Shown here: positions 21,142 to 35,489 of the stretch, piece after piece
Numbering within the stretch: the stretch's first letter is position 1
How the letters are laid out: the number at the start of each line of letters is the position of its first letter
Assembly: GCA_025403435.1 (NCBI GenBank)
Contig: JAJQZP010000216.1
Location: 1 to 64,000 of the forward strand
Reading direction: 5' to 3'
From: Artocarpus heterophyllus
Taxonomy: Eukaryota; Streptophyta; Magnoliopsida; Rosales; Moraceae
DNA length: 64,000 bases
Position numbers and translations under genes: made by a program
Notes under the pieces: generated by a model
The model's database searches: none
Seen by the model: the letters and a program-made list of their open reading frames with translations, nothing else
What the model was told of the DNA's origin: nothing

Positions 21142-24100
21142 TACATTTATACCTTCAAGTTTTGAATTTATGTTAATGTCTTACATTTTTTGGTCAAGAT
21201 TAATTTACCCACCAAAAACGACTTGAATATCCTTAAAGAATAAGGGAAAAAAAAAAAAAAAAAACTATGACCCTTCTAGGTTTTTAGGTTTGAACAAAAA
21301 TATAAATTTTTATGAAAAATTATTGTAGCTAAAAGATTAAAATTGTGATTTGAACCAGCGAAATAAATGGCTTTTAATAAAATTTGAAGGCAATTAGATC
21401 TTTTAAACCAATTTAACATAAAATGTAAATGTGAAAAGTCAGGTCTTTTAAACAAATTTAATGTAAAATGTCAATGTGCAGGCATAAATGTAATTCTATG
21501 CAAAATAAAAGTTCTGCTTTTTTGGGTAACCTCACACAGCAGGCTATGAAACTATAAAAAAAAAACCTATTTAAATCATTTTTATGTTCTATCGCAACGA
21601 AAAGAAGAATTATGTTTCCTAGATCCAAAAGCATTTAGGAAAATATTTTGTAAGTTGGACAAAGATCGGCTCTCCATGATCTCACAATTCGGAACTCAGT
21701 TACGCCACTATTTTACAATCCCTTTCCTTTGCAGGTTTGAATCATAAGTTAAATCCTTTGCTACTTTTGTATTTTTTCTTTAAAAAAATTTATATTTAGA
21801 CTTACAAATCAAACAGACACCAAATTTTATAAGGTGTTTGGGAAAGTCATTGGGATTAAAAATATTATATATTTAAAAAGTACAACATATAAGAGTTTTA
21901 CATTAAAAATTTTTGTTTTTTACAATAATTGCTAAAAGCTTTACGTATTTTTATATTCTATCTAAGATGCCAAATAATCTATTAGTCCATAGTTTTACTA
22001 GATTCGTCCCTTGATATCAACCAGAACTATTAGTCTGCTATAACGCTGTGTACGAGGTAATTCCTAGTGCGTTGCTGGCAAATTTTCATCGCAAGAAACT
22101 GTTTCAATTCAATGAATATTCCGACTCACGTCACCTGATGATGCAATCTTACGGATTAATTGTAAGCCGATTTCACTTCTTTATGACATAGTCGATTCCT
22201 GTTTTGATTTGGTTAACCAAGCTAGATTTTTTGTACCAATTCGTTTCCTTGTTTGACAAAGAAATCACGAAGGATTAAAGCTAAGCGTGGGCGATTGAGT
22301 CCTAAATATCATATAAAACTCAAAATGGAAACTTAGCAGCCACGATAATCATGGCCCTCTAAGAATAAACTCTATTAGAAAGCAATGAGTTTAAAGTAAT
22401 TGGAGCACAATATGTTAATATTTTTATGGCAAAGCCTCAAAGTTGGTGTACTCTGTGATTACTTTGATTGTGTTTGTTTATTCCAAGTGGCTTTTAGGTG
22501 GCGGTGGCTTTGTGTGTTGTTGCAATTTTTATTTACTGGCTGTGTTAATGTCAAGTTGAGGGTTAATATTTACATAAATTACCTTTACTCTAACACGAAT
22601 TGTGACATGAATGAGTTAAAATAGACCTCAACCCTAACACAGATTAACACCAACCACACAAACACGTTATTTTTACGACATGCAACCCATAATCAACCTG
22701 CAATCGACCAATGACCCAGGACATTTAAAAATAAAAAAACCACATAAGCCCTCAAAATCAAATTAGTTCTAGTTAGGTTCTAATAATTTTAAAACATATC
22801 CAATCAAAAGTTGTGAAAAATATTTTAAAAATAGTAAAGTAACATAGAGAATCAATTTAAGGAATGTTTACTTTTTGATGCAAATAAAGAGAAATGAGTA
22901 ATTCTCCTTCTTTCTTTCGCTTTTTTTTTTTGAAAGGAAATATTTGTCCTCTTTAATAACATGTTTACTTACAAAATTAGTATGGGAGTTTGCGGATCCT
23001 ATACAATATGCGGAATGAGAAAAACGAATGTCAATCCTCATATCCCTTTAGCAATAAATTTCTATCAAAAAGAATAAATGTTAAATTTATATAAATGTCT
23101 AAATTTAAATGTTATTATTTAATGGTTATTTAGGTTTGTAAAAAAGATATTAGTAAGTATATTGAATAAAGTTTTCATTCTCAAGTAAATGCTAGAAAGA
23201 GAATGAGATTGCTTATCATTACATCATTAAATAGATAAATACACACTAAAAAATGAATGATCCTTATTTTTATTACTTTATTTTTCTTTCTAATCTTGAT
23301 ACCTTTTTTTATTGTATTCCTTTACCATTTAATAAAAATGTCCTTGGTGTCGTGTGGGTGAGACGAACAATTTTTTTTTTATTTATTATTATTTTTTTTA
23401 ACGGGTCATATTTTAGGCTAAACCAAAATAATCCATGCCTTATTTTTTCGACAATAGCCTGAATATAAGGTGGGATTGGAACATCTTCAACTTTGAGGTG
23501 AGGGAAGCCTACAACCACTTCTCCCAAGGGAAAACAATTATAATGCAATATTCTATGTAGATGTTCTACCAAAAAAATATTCAGTATAATACATATATGG
23601 TCGCAAATGTACAAATGATAACGACTCAAATAATATATACAAAATCATTTCAAAAAAGCAATGATAAATACGGAATATATCATCTGTATGTGAAATTGAG
23701 GTGGCCCATTGATGTGAAGGCGGACCCAAATGCTGCTGTATTATGTTGATGAAATGTTTACAACGCTAAACAAAATATATAAATATATTGATGAAACAAA
23801 GACTTTCATGGGGCTTGTTAATACTTCCTGGAAAAAAAAAAGGCCCTTTTTTTGTAGGTATTCTTACTAATATTATACGTGACCAAAATCACCTATTTTG
23901 CATATTTTACAACTGAAAAATATCTTCCAAAAACGTCACGATGTAATATAAAAGTTAAAGTAACAAGAATTTCTTCAAACATGCCATCATTGAAGTTGGA
24001 TATCAACGCTATTCAGTGTGCCTAGTCACTAGTGCTTCAAATTTGTTGCAGCGACCAATTGAAGGTGTCGTTGAACAAATTGGGCTTATAAAAAAAAAAA

Positions 24101-25800
24101 AAGCTTTATAATTTGATTTGTGTACGTCTCTACATTTCTTTTGTTAAATAAATGAGGAGCCTCTTGTGGATGAGATAATGCAGGTGACATAATCCGTTTG
24201 GACTATGATAATGGAAATCTATGTTTGTGATGGTTAGTAATTTGATCTCTTGAATTCTGATTTCCTCACAATCTTAAGTGAAATTCAAAATGGATATCAA
24301 TTTCTTAATGGATTTTCAGTTTTCAGACGTGAGCTACGCATGACTTCATTTTGTGTCGAATTTCTTTTTATACATTTAATCTAATCATTCTAAAAGAGAA
24401 ATAAAATCCAAATAAAAAATTCATGATATCATATTATTAATTAAAATTTGAGTTCTAATTTCCAAATAATCAATCTTACATTTCAAACTCACTTTCACAC
24501 CTGGTAACTAAAATATGTCATAAAAAATTACTAACTATAGGATTGTCCAGAGATAAAAAGGAGGCGTGATGATAGCATATGTTATTATGATTAAGTTTTA
24601 ATAAGTACTATTTGTTGAGTATTATTAAAGGTGACAATGGCAAGGGACTCGATGCACTTAAGGAAATTCATGACCAAATATATATTGAGGTTGATGTCAT
24701 GTGATGAAAAAGATGAATAATGCAAAAAAAAAAAAAAAAGTGTCAAATTTGATTTCAAGAGCTCAAGATAGTGAAAAACGGGTATCCTCCAGGGTCGTGG
24801 TTCTAGCCATGAGGGGAAAAAAAAAGAAAAAAGAAAAAGGTGCGTGTGTGCATGTGTGTGTGGTGGGGGGTAATGGGGGGCGGTTGAGAGGAAAGCGTCG
24901 TGACACCAAGAAGTTAGAGCCGTGGTGCTAGGCCGATAAAAAGAGAGTGAAAAAGAAAAAGAAAAAAAACTTCGTGGAACTGGCTTTATCTAGCTCTAAA
25001 CCTTTTTTAGACCATTTGATGATTAATTTTACTTTACATCCTAACCCTTGGATTATTACAAAACAAAAAAAAAAAAAAAGCCAGTATAAAAAGTCCATAC
25101 TTAAAGAATTAAGCTCATGTTACAGATTTTACGCTAGAATTGGCACTTCTCTTCCGTCACCTTCATTCATGTTCATAATCTAGAGGAGATTGAAATTGAA
25201 GATTTAGCTATTAGATCATCATAGATCTACTTTTTGTTGATTCTCTAGAGAATTATACATCAAGAAGAAAAGGGTAAGTTTCCGATACACTTGAACTTCA
25301 TGAGTTTGAGAAATTATGATTTTGGTAAAACGATAAAAATTTATAACATGAATATGATTGATGGAATTTGTATATTAGTATAAGAATTGATCCTAAGAGA
25401 AATTCTTTGATAGGTTAATGGAAGCATAGATTAGGGTTTTCTTTATTTTTAATTCTAGACATAAATTGGGTTTTTGTGTTGTTTCTTGAGTTTTATGTCA
25501 TGAATGTTGTTAATTCTATGATATAGTGACATGAACACTCCAAAGAGGGAAGCGTACTAGGATTTCAAGTGCTGTATCACTTTAGTTACGATTACCAATA
25601 AATTAGGTAATTACATCTCTCACTTGCAACGGGTTTGTTCAAAATATGATTTTATGTGATTTTAAATCTTGATAGTTATAATAATGAAAGTTTAAGTGAG
25701 GATTTTTATAAAGTGACGTATAATTGATATGATATTTTATATGTTCCTCATAATCTATGACAATGTATAATTGAAAACTAAATCAAAATAAAGGCTACTT
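21142..25800. other. AT-rich spacer, no gene supported
   Basis: Short ORFs only. A MITE-like phrase ('acatataagagttttacatt') lies at 21886-21910. A minus-strand ORF of 106 codons at 23309-23629 is not recognisable. G-rich words at 24845-24890 and A runs at 24723-24740, 24945-24970 and 25060-25080 resemble the purine tracts often found in gypsy LTRs, so 24700-25800 may be part of the LTR ending at 26513. Confidence 0.4.
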
Positions 25801-26513
25801 AGAAGGCACGTACCATCACACTGAAAATCCTACTTTGCGTTGGGTTGCTAGGTGCTCCTTTACAAAGGATGCAGATTCCACAATGATAAGTTGGCTCAAT
25901 AGGTTTGGAACTTGTAATCCCACCCTTATCATGGTTGCATGCCTTGGTACATATCTAGGGCCCTAACAATAGACAAGATAAGAAAGAAAATATTGTATTT
26001 TAAAAGGAACATTTTTAAGAAAACTCTAAAAACATATTGTAGTTTTGTAAGATTATGGACATACTTACTAAGCATTTCGCTTACTCGACTTTATTCACAT
26101 GTTGCAGATAAAGTTTGGAACTAAGTTCTAGGTTGGAGGACGCTTGACATAGACGTACACGTGGTGACGGAGCGAGTTATCGGATAGCGGTTTTAGGGTT
26201 TTATTGGAACTGATGGTTTAATAACCTCTATGTTTTAATTAATATTTTCTAAGTTTATGTTGAAACAAAATATTGGCTATCCGCTTAATAAAAGGTTTGT
26301 TTAATGTGTTTTGTTAAGGTTTACGGTTTTGCAAATCTTTTTTAAATATTATTAGTTATGTTTTTAATAATTGAATATTTAGTATGACTCTTAAAGGCAT
26401 TAGTTTTGTTTAATTATTGTTTACTTGTTTTCCACTATAATAATTTAAAGTATTTTTCTTAATAAATGATATTAAATAAGGTCACCTTAACAGCCTGTTA
26501 AAGGGGTGTTACA
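25800..26513 (+). mobile_element. 3' part of a gypsy-type LTR
   Basis: The end GGGGTGTTACA at 26503-26513 and the phrase 'acttactaagcatttcgctt' at 26062-26081, followed by 'catgttgcag', match the usual layout near the 3' end of chromoviral (Tekay-like) LTRs. The same layout occurs on the minus strand in the solo LTR at 54440-54520. The left border was not found. Confidence 0.5.
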
Positions 26514-29500
26514 AGGGGAGTCTAAAGAGAGTGAGATGGTTGGAGTTTGGGGACCGCCTCTTGGGTGTCACGAGCTTACGACTCGAAATTTGGTCTCCAA
26601 GCTTGTCGAACATTGGACTTTATGGTAGTGGAGGTAGTGTGCAACATAGAACTTCCATTAGGTGGATCGGAGCTGGAATAGAGGTTGGTGGCTACTAGTT
26701 TGGAGTGTTGTTCTCAATGTATCTAACATCTACCGGCCAAAATCTTTTGGCGGTTCAATTTGCGTAGGATGTGATTCCTGTGATGGTTGTAGTGCAAGTC
26801 TTTTGACAACAACGATGGTGGCATGTGAGGCTTATGTGTCACAATTCAAGTGGCATTTTGACTATATGTGTGTCCCTTGAGTCCTAGTGCTTTCTCTTGC
26901 CGAATGTTTTTTCACAAAATTGGATTTTTTTGTTTTGTTTTGTTTTTTGTTTTTTGTTTTTTGTTTTTTGTATTGTGATTTGTAATGACAATTGTTTTTG
27001 TGTTTTTCTTGTTTTCTAGAGATAGACTGTTTATTTATTCTGCTAGATTTGTTCCTTGACAGTGTTTTGGTTGGCCTTGGTGCTATGAGTGTCTTGCTTT
27101 TAGATCAACTCTTTTATCAGAGCATGGAGGTTTTGTAAAAGAGTTATGTATATGCTCGATAGTTTGTATACCCATTTGAATGTGTTTTTAAACTTAGTAC
27201 AATTGCTTTGAGCTTTTCATCTAAGTTTATTGGTGAATTGGATTACTGATCACCCTCGTGGTTTCCTCTAATGTTGAGGCCATGTAGGTTAACTTTGGTG
27301 TTTGTATTTTCTTGATTTGAAATATATTTCCCTTTTCGATAAGCAAAGGAAGAGAGATTCTCAAATCATAATGTAATGATCAAATCATACATTAGATCTG
27401 ATTCTCAAAAAACTAGCCCAAAATTAAATACTAAATTTCAAACCCAAATCAGAATATTTAAAACCCAGAAACCACCCCAAAAAAAAAAAAACTTAGGTTA
27501 AACAATAAAACAACCCTGGTATTCTCAAGCGTAGGAATGAAGAAGTCCCCCACCCTTGCCTATGCATCTCACATGTCGCCGCTTCATGACTTGTCCTCCT
27601 TGTCCAAACTCAAGCACATGCTTGACTGGCCCAAAGATTAAGCCTCGAGATAGGCAATACACTTACGTTGGCCCTCTATATTCTATAGGCGAGATCGTCT
27701 TTTTCAACAAAAAATTGCAAGTAAAATAAAAGTAAAGATGAATTAGAGGGTTTGACATTTTTTTTTTTAATTTGTAAATTCTACGGTTTGTTTGACATTG
27801 AGGGTGTAATAGAGCATTCAATATTAATGAATCCTGTCATAAATTTTACACCCGTTGATGATTTGATCAAGATTGCAATGAAATCGAGAATTCATGAATT
27901 TTATCGTTGAAATTAAAAAATAACGAACCAAATGATAATTACAAAACAATTTAAGATAAATTGTGTCAAATACTCTTTGGTTTCTTAAGATGTATACTAA
28001 AAATGAAAGCATTAGGGGGTATGATGTATTTTGGGTTTATACAAAAATATAACATCATTTTTTAGACCTCATCAAATATACCAGCTTGAATTTGAGTGGT
28101 ATTAAAGTCGTATATTGGATCAATAAACACTCCATTTTGACCTCAATAAAAGACCAAAATATCCTTGAAGAGGGTAGTAGAAAATAAAAAGAAAAAAACT
28201 CAAAAAAAAAAAAACATAAAACCTCAATCAATTTGTTCTCTATAGCAAAGTTTTTTTTTATTTATTTCTGAAAAATTGAATTATGTATTTTTTTTTCCTT
28301 TTTTTGGGTATTTGTGTCTTTAAGTTACTCAAAATTGTGCATTAAACCTTAGATATAGTATGAATTTATTATGCTAAATGTTACACATGAGGTCCGAAAA
28401 TAGATGGTTAATTTCTGAATTAATTCAAAATTTGGGGTAATTTGTATATAACTTCCCTCACCCAAAGCAACACACATGCACGTAGCACTAATTAATCTTA
28501 TAACATTAACTTGAATATATATCAATTTATTTAATTATTTACTATAGATTATTAGTTCGACATGCATAAGAAATTACAATGATTAGTGCACAAGAAAAAT
28601 GCAAACTAAGTAGTAATAAAAAAAAAAGAAAAGATTTATTTTTTTAAGTAGTAAAAACTATTAGGGTGTACTCCGGCACAGTTGTCGGACACCCTATTCG
28701 CCATTACACGATGAATGTGTCTACTTATCTAAACTAAGGACCTCCCTGGAGTTCCTGTTGGCTAAACCATAACGAACCTATCTAGCCGGGTATTTATTTA
28801 GCCAACCAATGCATAGGTATATGTTGATCTGCTTGAGGTTCAGTCGAGGTAGGATTACCCTTAATGACAACACCTCTATTAAAAAAAGTATATGACTATT
28901 AGGGTATGATTTGATCAGGCCCAAATCATAGAAGTGCAAAGGCTCAGCATGGGAAGCCCGGTTCATGGTTAAGATGAGTCAAGCCTAACGAGAAGGATCG
29001 ATTCGAGCTTATTGATACTATTGGGTTCTCCAACCGGTTGTTCATCCGACTAAAGGGCTTGATTGGTTTGACGACTTTAGATTTGATGGGGAAGTCTCTT
29101 CTCGGTTCACTTAGGAATAGATTAACGAATTGTCCACCATTGAAGATCTATTAAGTGCGGGTTTATTTTGATCGACGGAGCGCATTCAAGCTTGACAAAC
29201 GCAAGGGGACGTCCACTAAACCATAAAGGAGAACATGAGATTATGGTCCAAAACTTATGCCCAATTGGAGGTTGACACGTGTTGCACTACTTTAAGTATC
29301 ATTGGATCCTCCTCTGTAACTAAAATGAAGCTCACAATCTCATGAGAAATCTCCATAAATAGAGGCCAGAAGTCTTATTAAAGGCATCTATGAATTCATT
29401 CACATACATAAAAGCTCTCCAAAATAAGTTCTAGACTATATTTTAAGCAAATTTCTAATCCTCCAATTCATTCATCTATACTTTGTACTCAGTTCATCAC

Positions 29501-30649
29501 ATGAAGAATGACAGTAGACGTAGCTCTAGCTACAGAGCGAACCATTCTAAATTTGGTGTTTGGTATCTTTATTTTTTCGCATTTGTTTTCTTATTTTGAT
29601 CTAATTAAACCGATTTTGTAATAATTGGCTTACTAATCATATTTATGAAGTTTATTAAGACCTGATAATGGTAATTTAAGGGTCCAAATTACTCAGATAT
29701 AAATAACGATCATTATTTTAATCCGATTAAATTTAACTGTAGATCTGATGTCTACAATGACTAAGTCACCATGTGGCACTATCTTGGCTCTCTATTGGGA
29801 ATCTTCCATTTATGGAGATATATTATGACATGTGTCACCCAGCCTCAAGGCATTGTATAGTCGAATACTTGAGGAATGGGAAAAAACTTGGTCCACACTT
29901 GGTCCAAGCCAAACTAAATAAATAGAAGCATCAACTCCACTCCAAAGGTAATGGACTCTCCCTTGCCTACACTTTGTCTTTTCTACACTAACTTGAGAGT
30001 CAGATTGCATTGCAGACACCACACTAGTATCCCAATAGTCTGAGCCTTTTCTTCTATTTGAAGTTTGATCAGACTAGAAGAATCTTTGATTAGACTAGAA
30101 GAATCCTAGTCAAGATAGGAAGTTTGATCACCGTGTGCAACTGCATGTAGTGTTGAGCACTTGAGGACATAACAAGGAGAAAGAAACTATACACTGTTGC
30201 GAATTAGAAGCCCTAATTTTACTGAGAACAAAAATATGTGAACAAAAAATAAATAAGAACACATAAAGTTTATAGTGGTTCACCCTCTATGTGAGAGCTA
30301 TGTCCACTAATGCGGCTGCAGAATAATTTTACTACGATAATGAAAAAGTTTCAAGAAAAAAATTGTAAACTCTCTCTCAAGAATTTTTTCTAGCCTTTCA
30401 ACCACTCAATTTTTTTGAGTTTCACTCTACCAAAAAATAACACAACCCATAAAGTTTACAAAAGAATAGGTAACAAACCCCAAAAGATTGCAAAACACAA
30501 ACTCCAACATGTTGACACGCTCGGCTGAGCGAGATTTGCCTTGCACAATGATTTTCATAGTGCTTGATGAGCCTTCTTTTCCATGGTCGCACGTAGCTTC
30601 TATCTTTTCTTATGGCTGCATGAAATCTTCTACATGGGGGCATGTATCT
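26514..30649. other. Gene-free spacer with retroelement-like fragments
   Basis: No gene is supported. At 26924-26971 there is a T6G simple repeat. The piece 29350-29560 ('ccataaatagagg' followed by about 190 bp ending 'aatttggtgtttggtatc') looks like an LTR promoter and leader. The piece 30255-30310 ('aagtttatagtggttcaccc') resembles phrases of plant LTR elements. Neither has both ends, so I do not call an element. 27530-27700 is GC-richer and unexplained. Confidence 0.4.
26924..26971. repeat. T-rich simple repeat (TTTTTTG units)
   Basis: Several TTTTG/TTTTTTG units in a row. Confidence 0.9.
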
Positions 30650-30669
30650 CACTACTACAAACATGGCCT

Positions 30670-31110
30670 TCCACGACAGCTTAAAACCATCTTGAAATCC
30701 TCCATCGTGGTACCAAATTGAGTTTTCACGACAGTTTTTTTTTGTCGTGGAGCATCCGTTGAGGTGCCAATCTAGAATATTTGGGACCCTCTATCACGAC
30801 GGTTTTCTCAGAAAACCATCATGGAAATACAAACTTACACAATGGTTTTTTTTTTTGAAAAAAACTATCGTGGAAGATCGACATTACATGACAGTTTTCT
30901 TGAAAAACCGTCATGTAAGGTCTACATTACACGACGGTTTTCTTAAAACAGTGAAAAATAGTCGTTAAAAAATGACATCCTTGAACTTTACACGATAGTT
31001 TTTCACAGAAACCGTCATGTAAGGATGTGTTTCTACGATGGTTTTTAATAGAAACCGTCATGTAAGGATGTGTTTCTATGATGGTTTTTAATAAAAATCG
31101 TTGTGGAAAA
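30670..31110. repeat. Left subterminal repeats of CACTA copy 1
   Basis: At least ten copies of a 12-20 bp word with core ACGACGGTTTT or AAAACCGTCATG occur in both orientations, many in inverted pairs around short A/T loops. They match the expected binding-site arrays of EnSpm elements. Confidence 0.8.
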
Positions 31111-31999
31111 TTGGTTGTGCACAAAAAAACACTAAATTTATGATTTCCTACAGGATGGACAGTTTTGTGTGTTATCCATTACTACAAGGTCCTAATTGTA
31201 CAAAAAGATATGTATTTTGAAGTTACAAAGTCTTTATAAAATCATTTGTATTGAACTATTTTACATAATCATTTATCTCCTACTCTAACTAAATTTGACA
31301 TACCTACTTACAAATTGTACCCACGCAGCTCTAACTTCATTTACATCCATATGTATATAAAATTCCTTTTTTTAGGTCTTGTATACCATTATTAGTTATA
31401 ACCTGCATGCATAGAATAAAAAATCATATTCTATCTTTCCTTGTTGTCGAGGATACTTACGATTGGAATATAGTGTTTTGTTTGCTCGCCTTGTTACACC
31501 GCTTCCCACTTGAAGTTTCTAATCGTTAAGCGCCCTAATAATGTGTCATGATTAAAATGAATTAATAAACACAATTATGTAAAACTTAACATAGTTAATT
31601 TTATAAGAAAAATTGATACTTATAATCTTGTGAGTTATATGAAATCATCACATGGTTGGTGGCCGAGGGGACCAAACCAAAATATTTGTTCCTCCAATGG
31701 TGAAACAAGTGTTAGCATCCAATGTTCTCTAACATTGTATAGCACGAAGAATAATTTTCCTCTTGGTGTTTGAGCTTATAGGTGGAGGAGTGATATGATC
31801 CACCTTCTAACATCACTCTATGGGTCTTTTGCAACGCTTGAGACAAGAGCTAGAGATATGAAGCCGAAATTGTGAGCCTTGCCTTGATGTTCACAATATT
31901 CTGTCAAAAAACTACAATGAAAACAATGCACTAACTTTTTTGAATGCACCTTAAAACTCTACTTAGATTTAAAAAAGTAAGAATTAAGGATAAAGCTAT
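31111..31999. other. Non-coding part of CACTA copy 1 between the left end and ORF2
   Basis: No ORF recognised. The stretch 31120-31800 is matched by 49620-50310 of copy 2 ('taatcgttaagcgccctaa' is shared), so it belongs to the transposon. Confidence 0.65.
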
Positions 32000-33978
32000 T
32001 ACCAGAGGTATACCATTATACAATTTGCGCTGATTTTGTCAAAGGTGATGAAGTAGTAAATGCCTTCATACCCCACATAGATAGGTATTTCATTGCCAAT
32101 GACTATTTCTAGTATCGGCAATGAACCACCAACCATCATGCATGAAAGCATGTGCATACAAAGCCAATTGCAAAAATTTTAGAGGTACTAAAAAGAAGTT
32201 AAATGAAGGCAGTGGCTCATTTGCAATAGGTTGTTTCCCAATTGCTTGTTCTTGTTCTAACTCAGGTTGTGAATCTCTTGCTTTTCTAGCACTTTACTCT
32301 CTTTTTTCGCATTTCTTTCCCTCAACATGTTGAGGAATGTGGCTAGGCACTCGAATCTTCTTCGTCGTTGCAACGACTTCAATTAACCTTTTTGGCCATA
32401 CAATGAAGCTTTTGACAACTTCACCCATTATTATTACTTCAATTGTCAAAATAGGCAATCAACTATTCTAACTTTAGGGGTAATGATGTTAATGCGCACG
32501 TTTTTGTCATTCATGGTCTATATTAGTTGGAAGTCTCTCTATCCACGCCTTCCCAAGTGCAACAAGTGTACACCCACCATTAATTTTATCGTCAACAAAG
32601 AGCTTGTATTCTTGATATTGTGTGGGCTTTTGATGATGACACGACAATTAGACTTCTAAAGCTTGTGGAACTTCTGCTATGTTATTGGGAGGGTTACAGC
32701 TATCCTTGAAGCTGTTGCATTGTGAAATGGTCTCATCTGTCAGTCTGACACCTAGTTGGGAAATAAATTTGGTCACAAGACCTTGCAGTTTTGTAATTTC
32801 CCACCGCATCTTTGACATTTAGGAATCGAATTTTGAAATTAGTCGAAGGTCGAAGTATTGAGACTGCTTAACATACTTAGATTGACTATGAACACGTCCT
32901 GAATGTTTTGGTTTTCCTAGTGCCCTTATCAGTATGTCTTCGTCATTAACAGACTTGAAGGTCTCTTGACTTTGTTCCATTGTGTACTTATCTTGTAAAG
33001 CAACAACGAACCAAGTTGTTCTTAATATGCTTCAAAAGTTATTAAATTACAAATTAAGAATTTAAGTTCAATAAACTTACAATCAAGTTCTCAAATTTTG
33101 CACAATTTGGATTTTTAAATTGTCCATCAAGATCTAGATGCGATTTTACCCACGACTCCTCCCGTGATGGAGCACACCCGTCTCAACTAACTGTATTTTG
33201 TTTTGTTAGTAACATATTAATGATAGAATAATTGATATATGTAATACGAGTAAGATAATAACATACTAATGATTGCTCAAGCATTCTATATCTGTCTTAA
33301 CTAACCATAGAAACGTAATCATTTTGTGCTCTTTATTTTTCTTACGTGTGCTGATAGAGTTGGAATTTGGTAGAATGTCGATACTTAACAAAAGCTTCCT
33401 AATTATCATCGGATATAGAGGGGTAGTAGTGTAATACCATAGGAGACCGCTTAAATACATTTTCATTGTCATCCAGAATAAAAAGGTTGGGCTTTACAAA
33501 AGTAACGTAGAGGTCAGATCTAAGCCCTTTTGCTAATTCACTACAAATCTTCAAAGCTTTTTTCCTAGACCACCCCTCAACTGTGAAAGCTTCATAAATC
33601 TCTCTCCAAACAATATCTCTTACTTGGTCTAAATCCTTAGTTCTCTAATCTTTTAATCCATATTGGAACGTGTTCTCAACTAAGGACTTCAATCCAACTG
33701 CTTAATTCACTTCCAAATGTGCCTTTTAGTTGGCATTTTGCATCAAACATCACTTTTATTCTTAAACCTTTTTTCTTTATCCGATGAACTTTTTTCATTA
33801 AAGTAGCTCTTTGCTCAAAATCTACTTCAGGATTGAATTTAGTGCATCTTCGGAGCTTGCTAACCTGTTTTCTCTTGAGAGGAAGATGATGTGTACTCTT
33901 CATACTTTTCATTATAGTGGTCATTATCGCTATCTTCATCCTCATGGAAAGGCAAACATGTAAATTGACACAAACCAA
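32000..33978 (-). pseudogene. CACTA ORF2-type gene (degraded)
   Basis: The minus strand encodes an N-terminal stretch at 33978-33676 (FNPEVDFEQRATLMKKVHRI KK) and later pieces, all parallel to copy 2 at 59990-61995, where a longer readable piece shows the DUF8039-like pattern of CACTA second ORFs. Frameshifts and stops break every frame here. The family role is thought to be DNA binding or accessory transposition work; it is non-functional as it stands. Confidence 0.6.
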
Positions 33979-35070
33979 TAAACCAAATTAATAGATTTAA
34001 CTTGAAAACAAAAAGTAAACTATAATTACTAGTGATAGTGAATAAAACAAAGTATGAAAGAACCAAATAACCATTCATCTGTACATTAAAACCCAAATCA
34101 ATAAAAATATTCAAGAACCAAATATGTAGACATTAAGTTCTAGAACTGAAAGTTTTGATAACCTAGATAAGGGAAACACCTTTTTTTAATATCAAAATGA
34201 TTAAAAAAAGGCTTATCCCCCAACACCCCCAAAATAGACAGATACACACACTCACCCTCTACATCGTGCCCTGACCACCATGATGATTACGCTTACTACC
34301 CCGCATCCCTGTCCTCGTTGGCTCTAGCAAGACTTGTGTGAGATATCCCCTCACCATATCTTGTAGAGACTTTAAGAACCCCTTTTCCCTCTAGTAAGAT
34401 TCCCCTATGCTAGTAACCACCTTGTCATCTTTGCCAAATCTTTCCCCATCATCAACACCAAGAAGCACCTCACCTACAAACGCCATGGCGTTTCTATCCT
34501 TACGCTCTGACGCACTTGCACGCGCACATACACAAACTAGAAGTTGATGTCCTAACCTCTTAGCTCACAAAGTAGACATTAATCAATAACACTGCATATA
34601 ACAAAAAATAGAAACTCCTAGCACAACTTTTTTTTTTCTTCAAAATGAAGTCCCAAAGCCATTATAAGTCAATAAGCCAAAATGAATATGTCTCTGTTAT
34701 TCCCAACTAATGGCTCAAAACAAAAAACAAAAAAAAATGCAAAAACAAAAGAAAATAGAACTTATAGAATGGCAACGACGATGAGAAGAAGAAGGTGGCG
34801 ATAGTAGGTTGTCGGATGCGAGGGATGAGAAGAGGCAAGAGAGAGAGAAAAGCAGATGATGACGACATGGGTTTAAGTTGATGGTGGCAACAATGATGAT
34901 GTAGCTTGGTGTTAGGTCGAGGGGAGTAGCAACGATGGTGCTGAGGAGGGTTAGAGTGTGAGAGAAAGGGTTAAAGTTTAGGGGTGAGAAAGAGAGATAT
35001 GAAATTTCAAAATATAAGCCATAGGTCGAGAGTACGGTTTAGAGCGGGGGCTGAAACTACACCAATTAGC
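33979..35070. other. Non-coding segment of CACTA copy 1 between the two ORFs
   Basis: 34190-35060 has no match in copy 2 at the same place (62190-62400). On the minus strand it is C/T- and ATC-rich with repeats of 'catcatcat' type, like an untranslated leader or first exon. No ORF is recognisable. Confidence 0.45.
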
Positions 35071-35071
35071 C

Positions 35072-35290
35072 CCCACATTACACGATGGTTTTGTAGAAAA
35101 ACCGTCATGCAATAACAACATACCACAACAATTTTTAGAAAAAAACTATCATGAAAGCTTTATATTCCATGATGGTTTTCTAAAAAACTGTCGTAGAATG
35201 TCCAACTTTCACAACGGTTTTTCTAAAAACTATCGTATAAAGTTTGAATTCATGAAATTTTTTTTTTATAAAAATCGTCATGAAAAATTG
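35072..35290. repeat. Internal cluster of CACTA subterminal-type repeats
   Basis: Six or more copies of the 'acgatggttttgtagaaaaa / accgtcatg' motif sit between the two genes rather than at an end. Copy 2 has the same at 62390-62515. Confidence 0.75.
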
Positions 35291-35489
35291 GTCAAAAACA
35301 CCAATTTGTTAGAACATTTTTCCTTTGTCTAGGGTGGCTAGACCATGTGTTATGCATCCAATGGCCTAGAGTTTTTACTTTTTACTGTTTTTATCACAAA
35401 AATATCTACATATAGATATAACCTTTAGCTTAAAAAAGAAGAAAAATGATATAAAAAAACTACATTGAAATAAATTGACATAAATTTGC

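Noticed and set aside
23309..23629. 106-codon minus-strand ORF
   Set aside because: No family resemblance, and it overlaps a plus-strand ORF and T/A runs.
28683..29756. Solo LTR from TGTCGGACACC to GATGTCTACA
   Set aside because: The end sequences looked LTR-like, but the flanking five bases (ACAGT and ATGAC) do not match.
30647..30649. Perfect 3-bp target duplication for CACTA copy 1
   Set aside because: The flanks read TCT and CCT, so only two of three bases match; it is reported as imperfect.
30650..31110. CRISPR-like array of short repeats
   Set aside because: Repeats vary in spacing and orientation and sit at a CACTA end in a plant genome; they are subterminal transposase sites.
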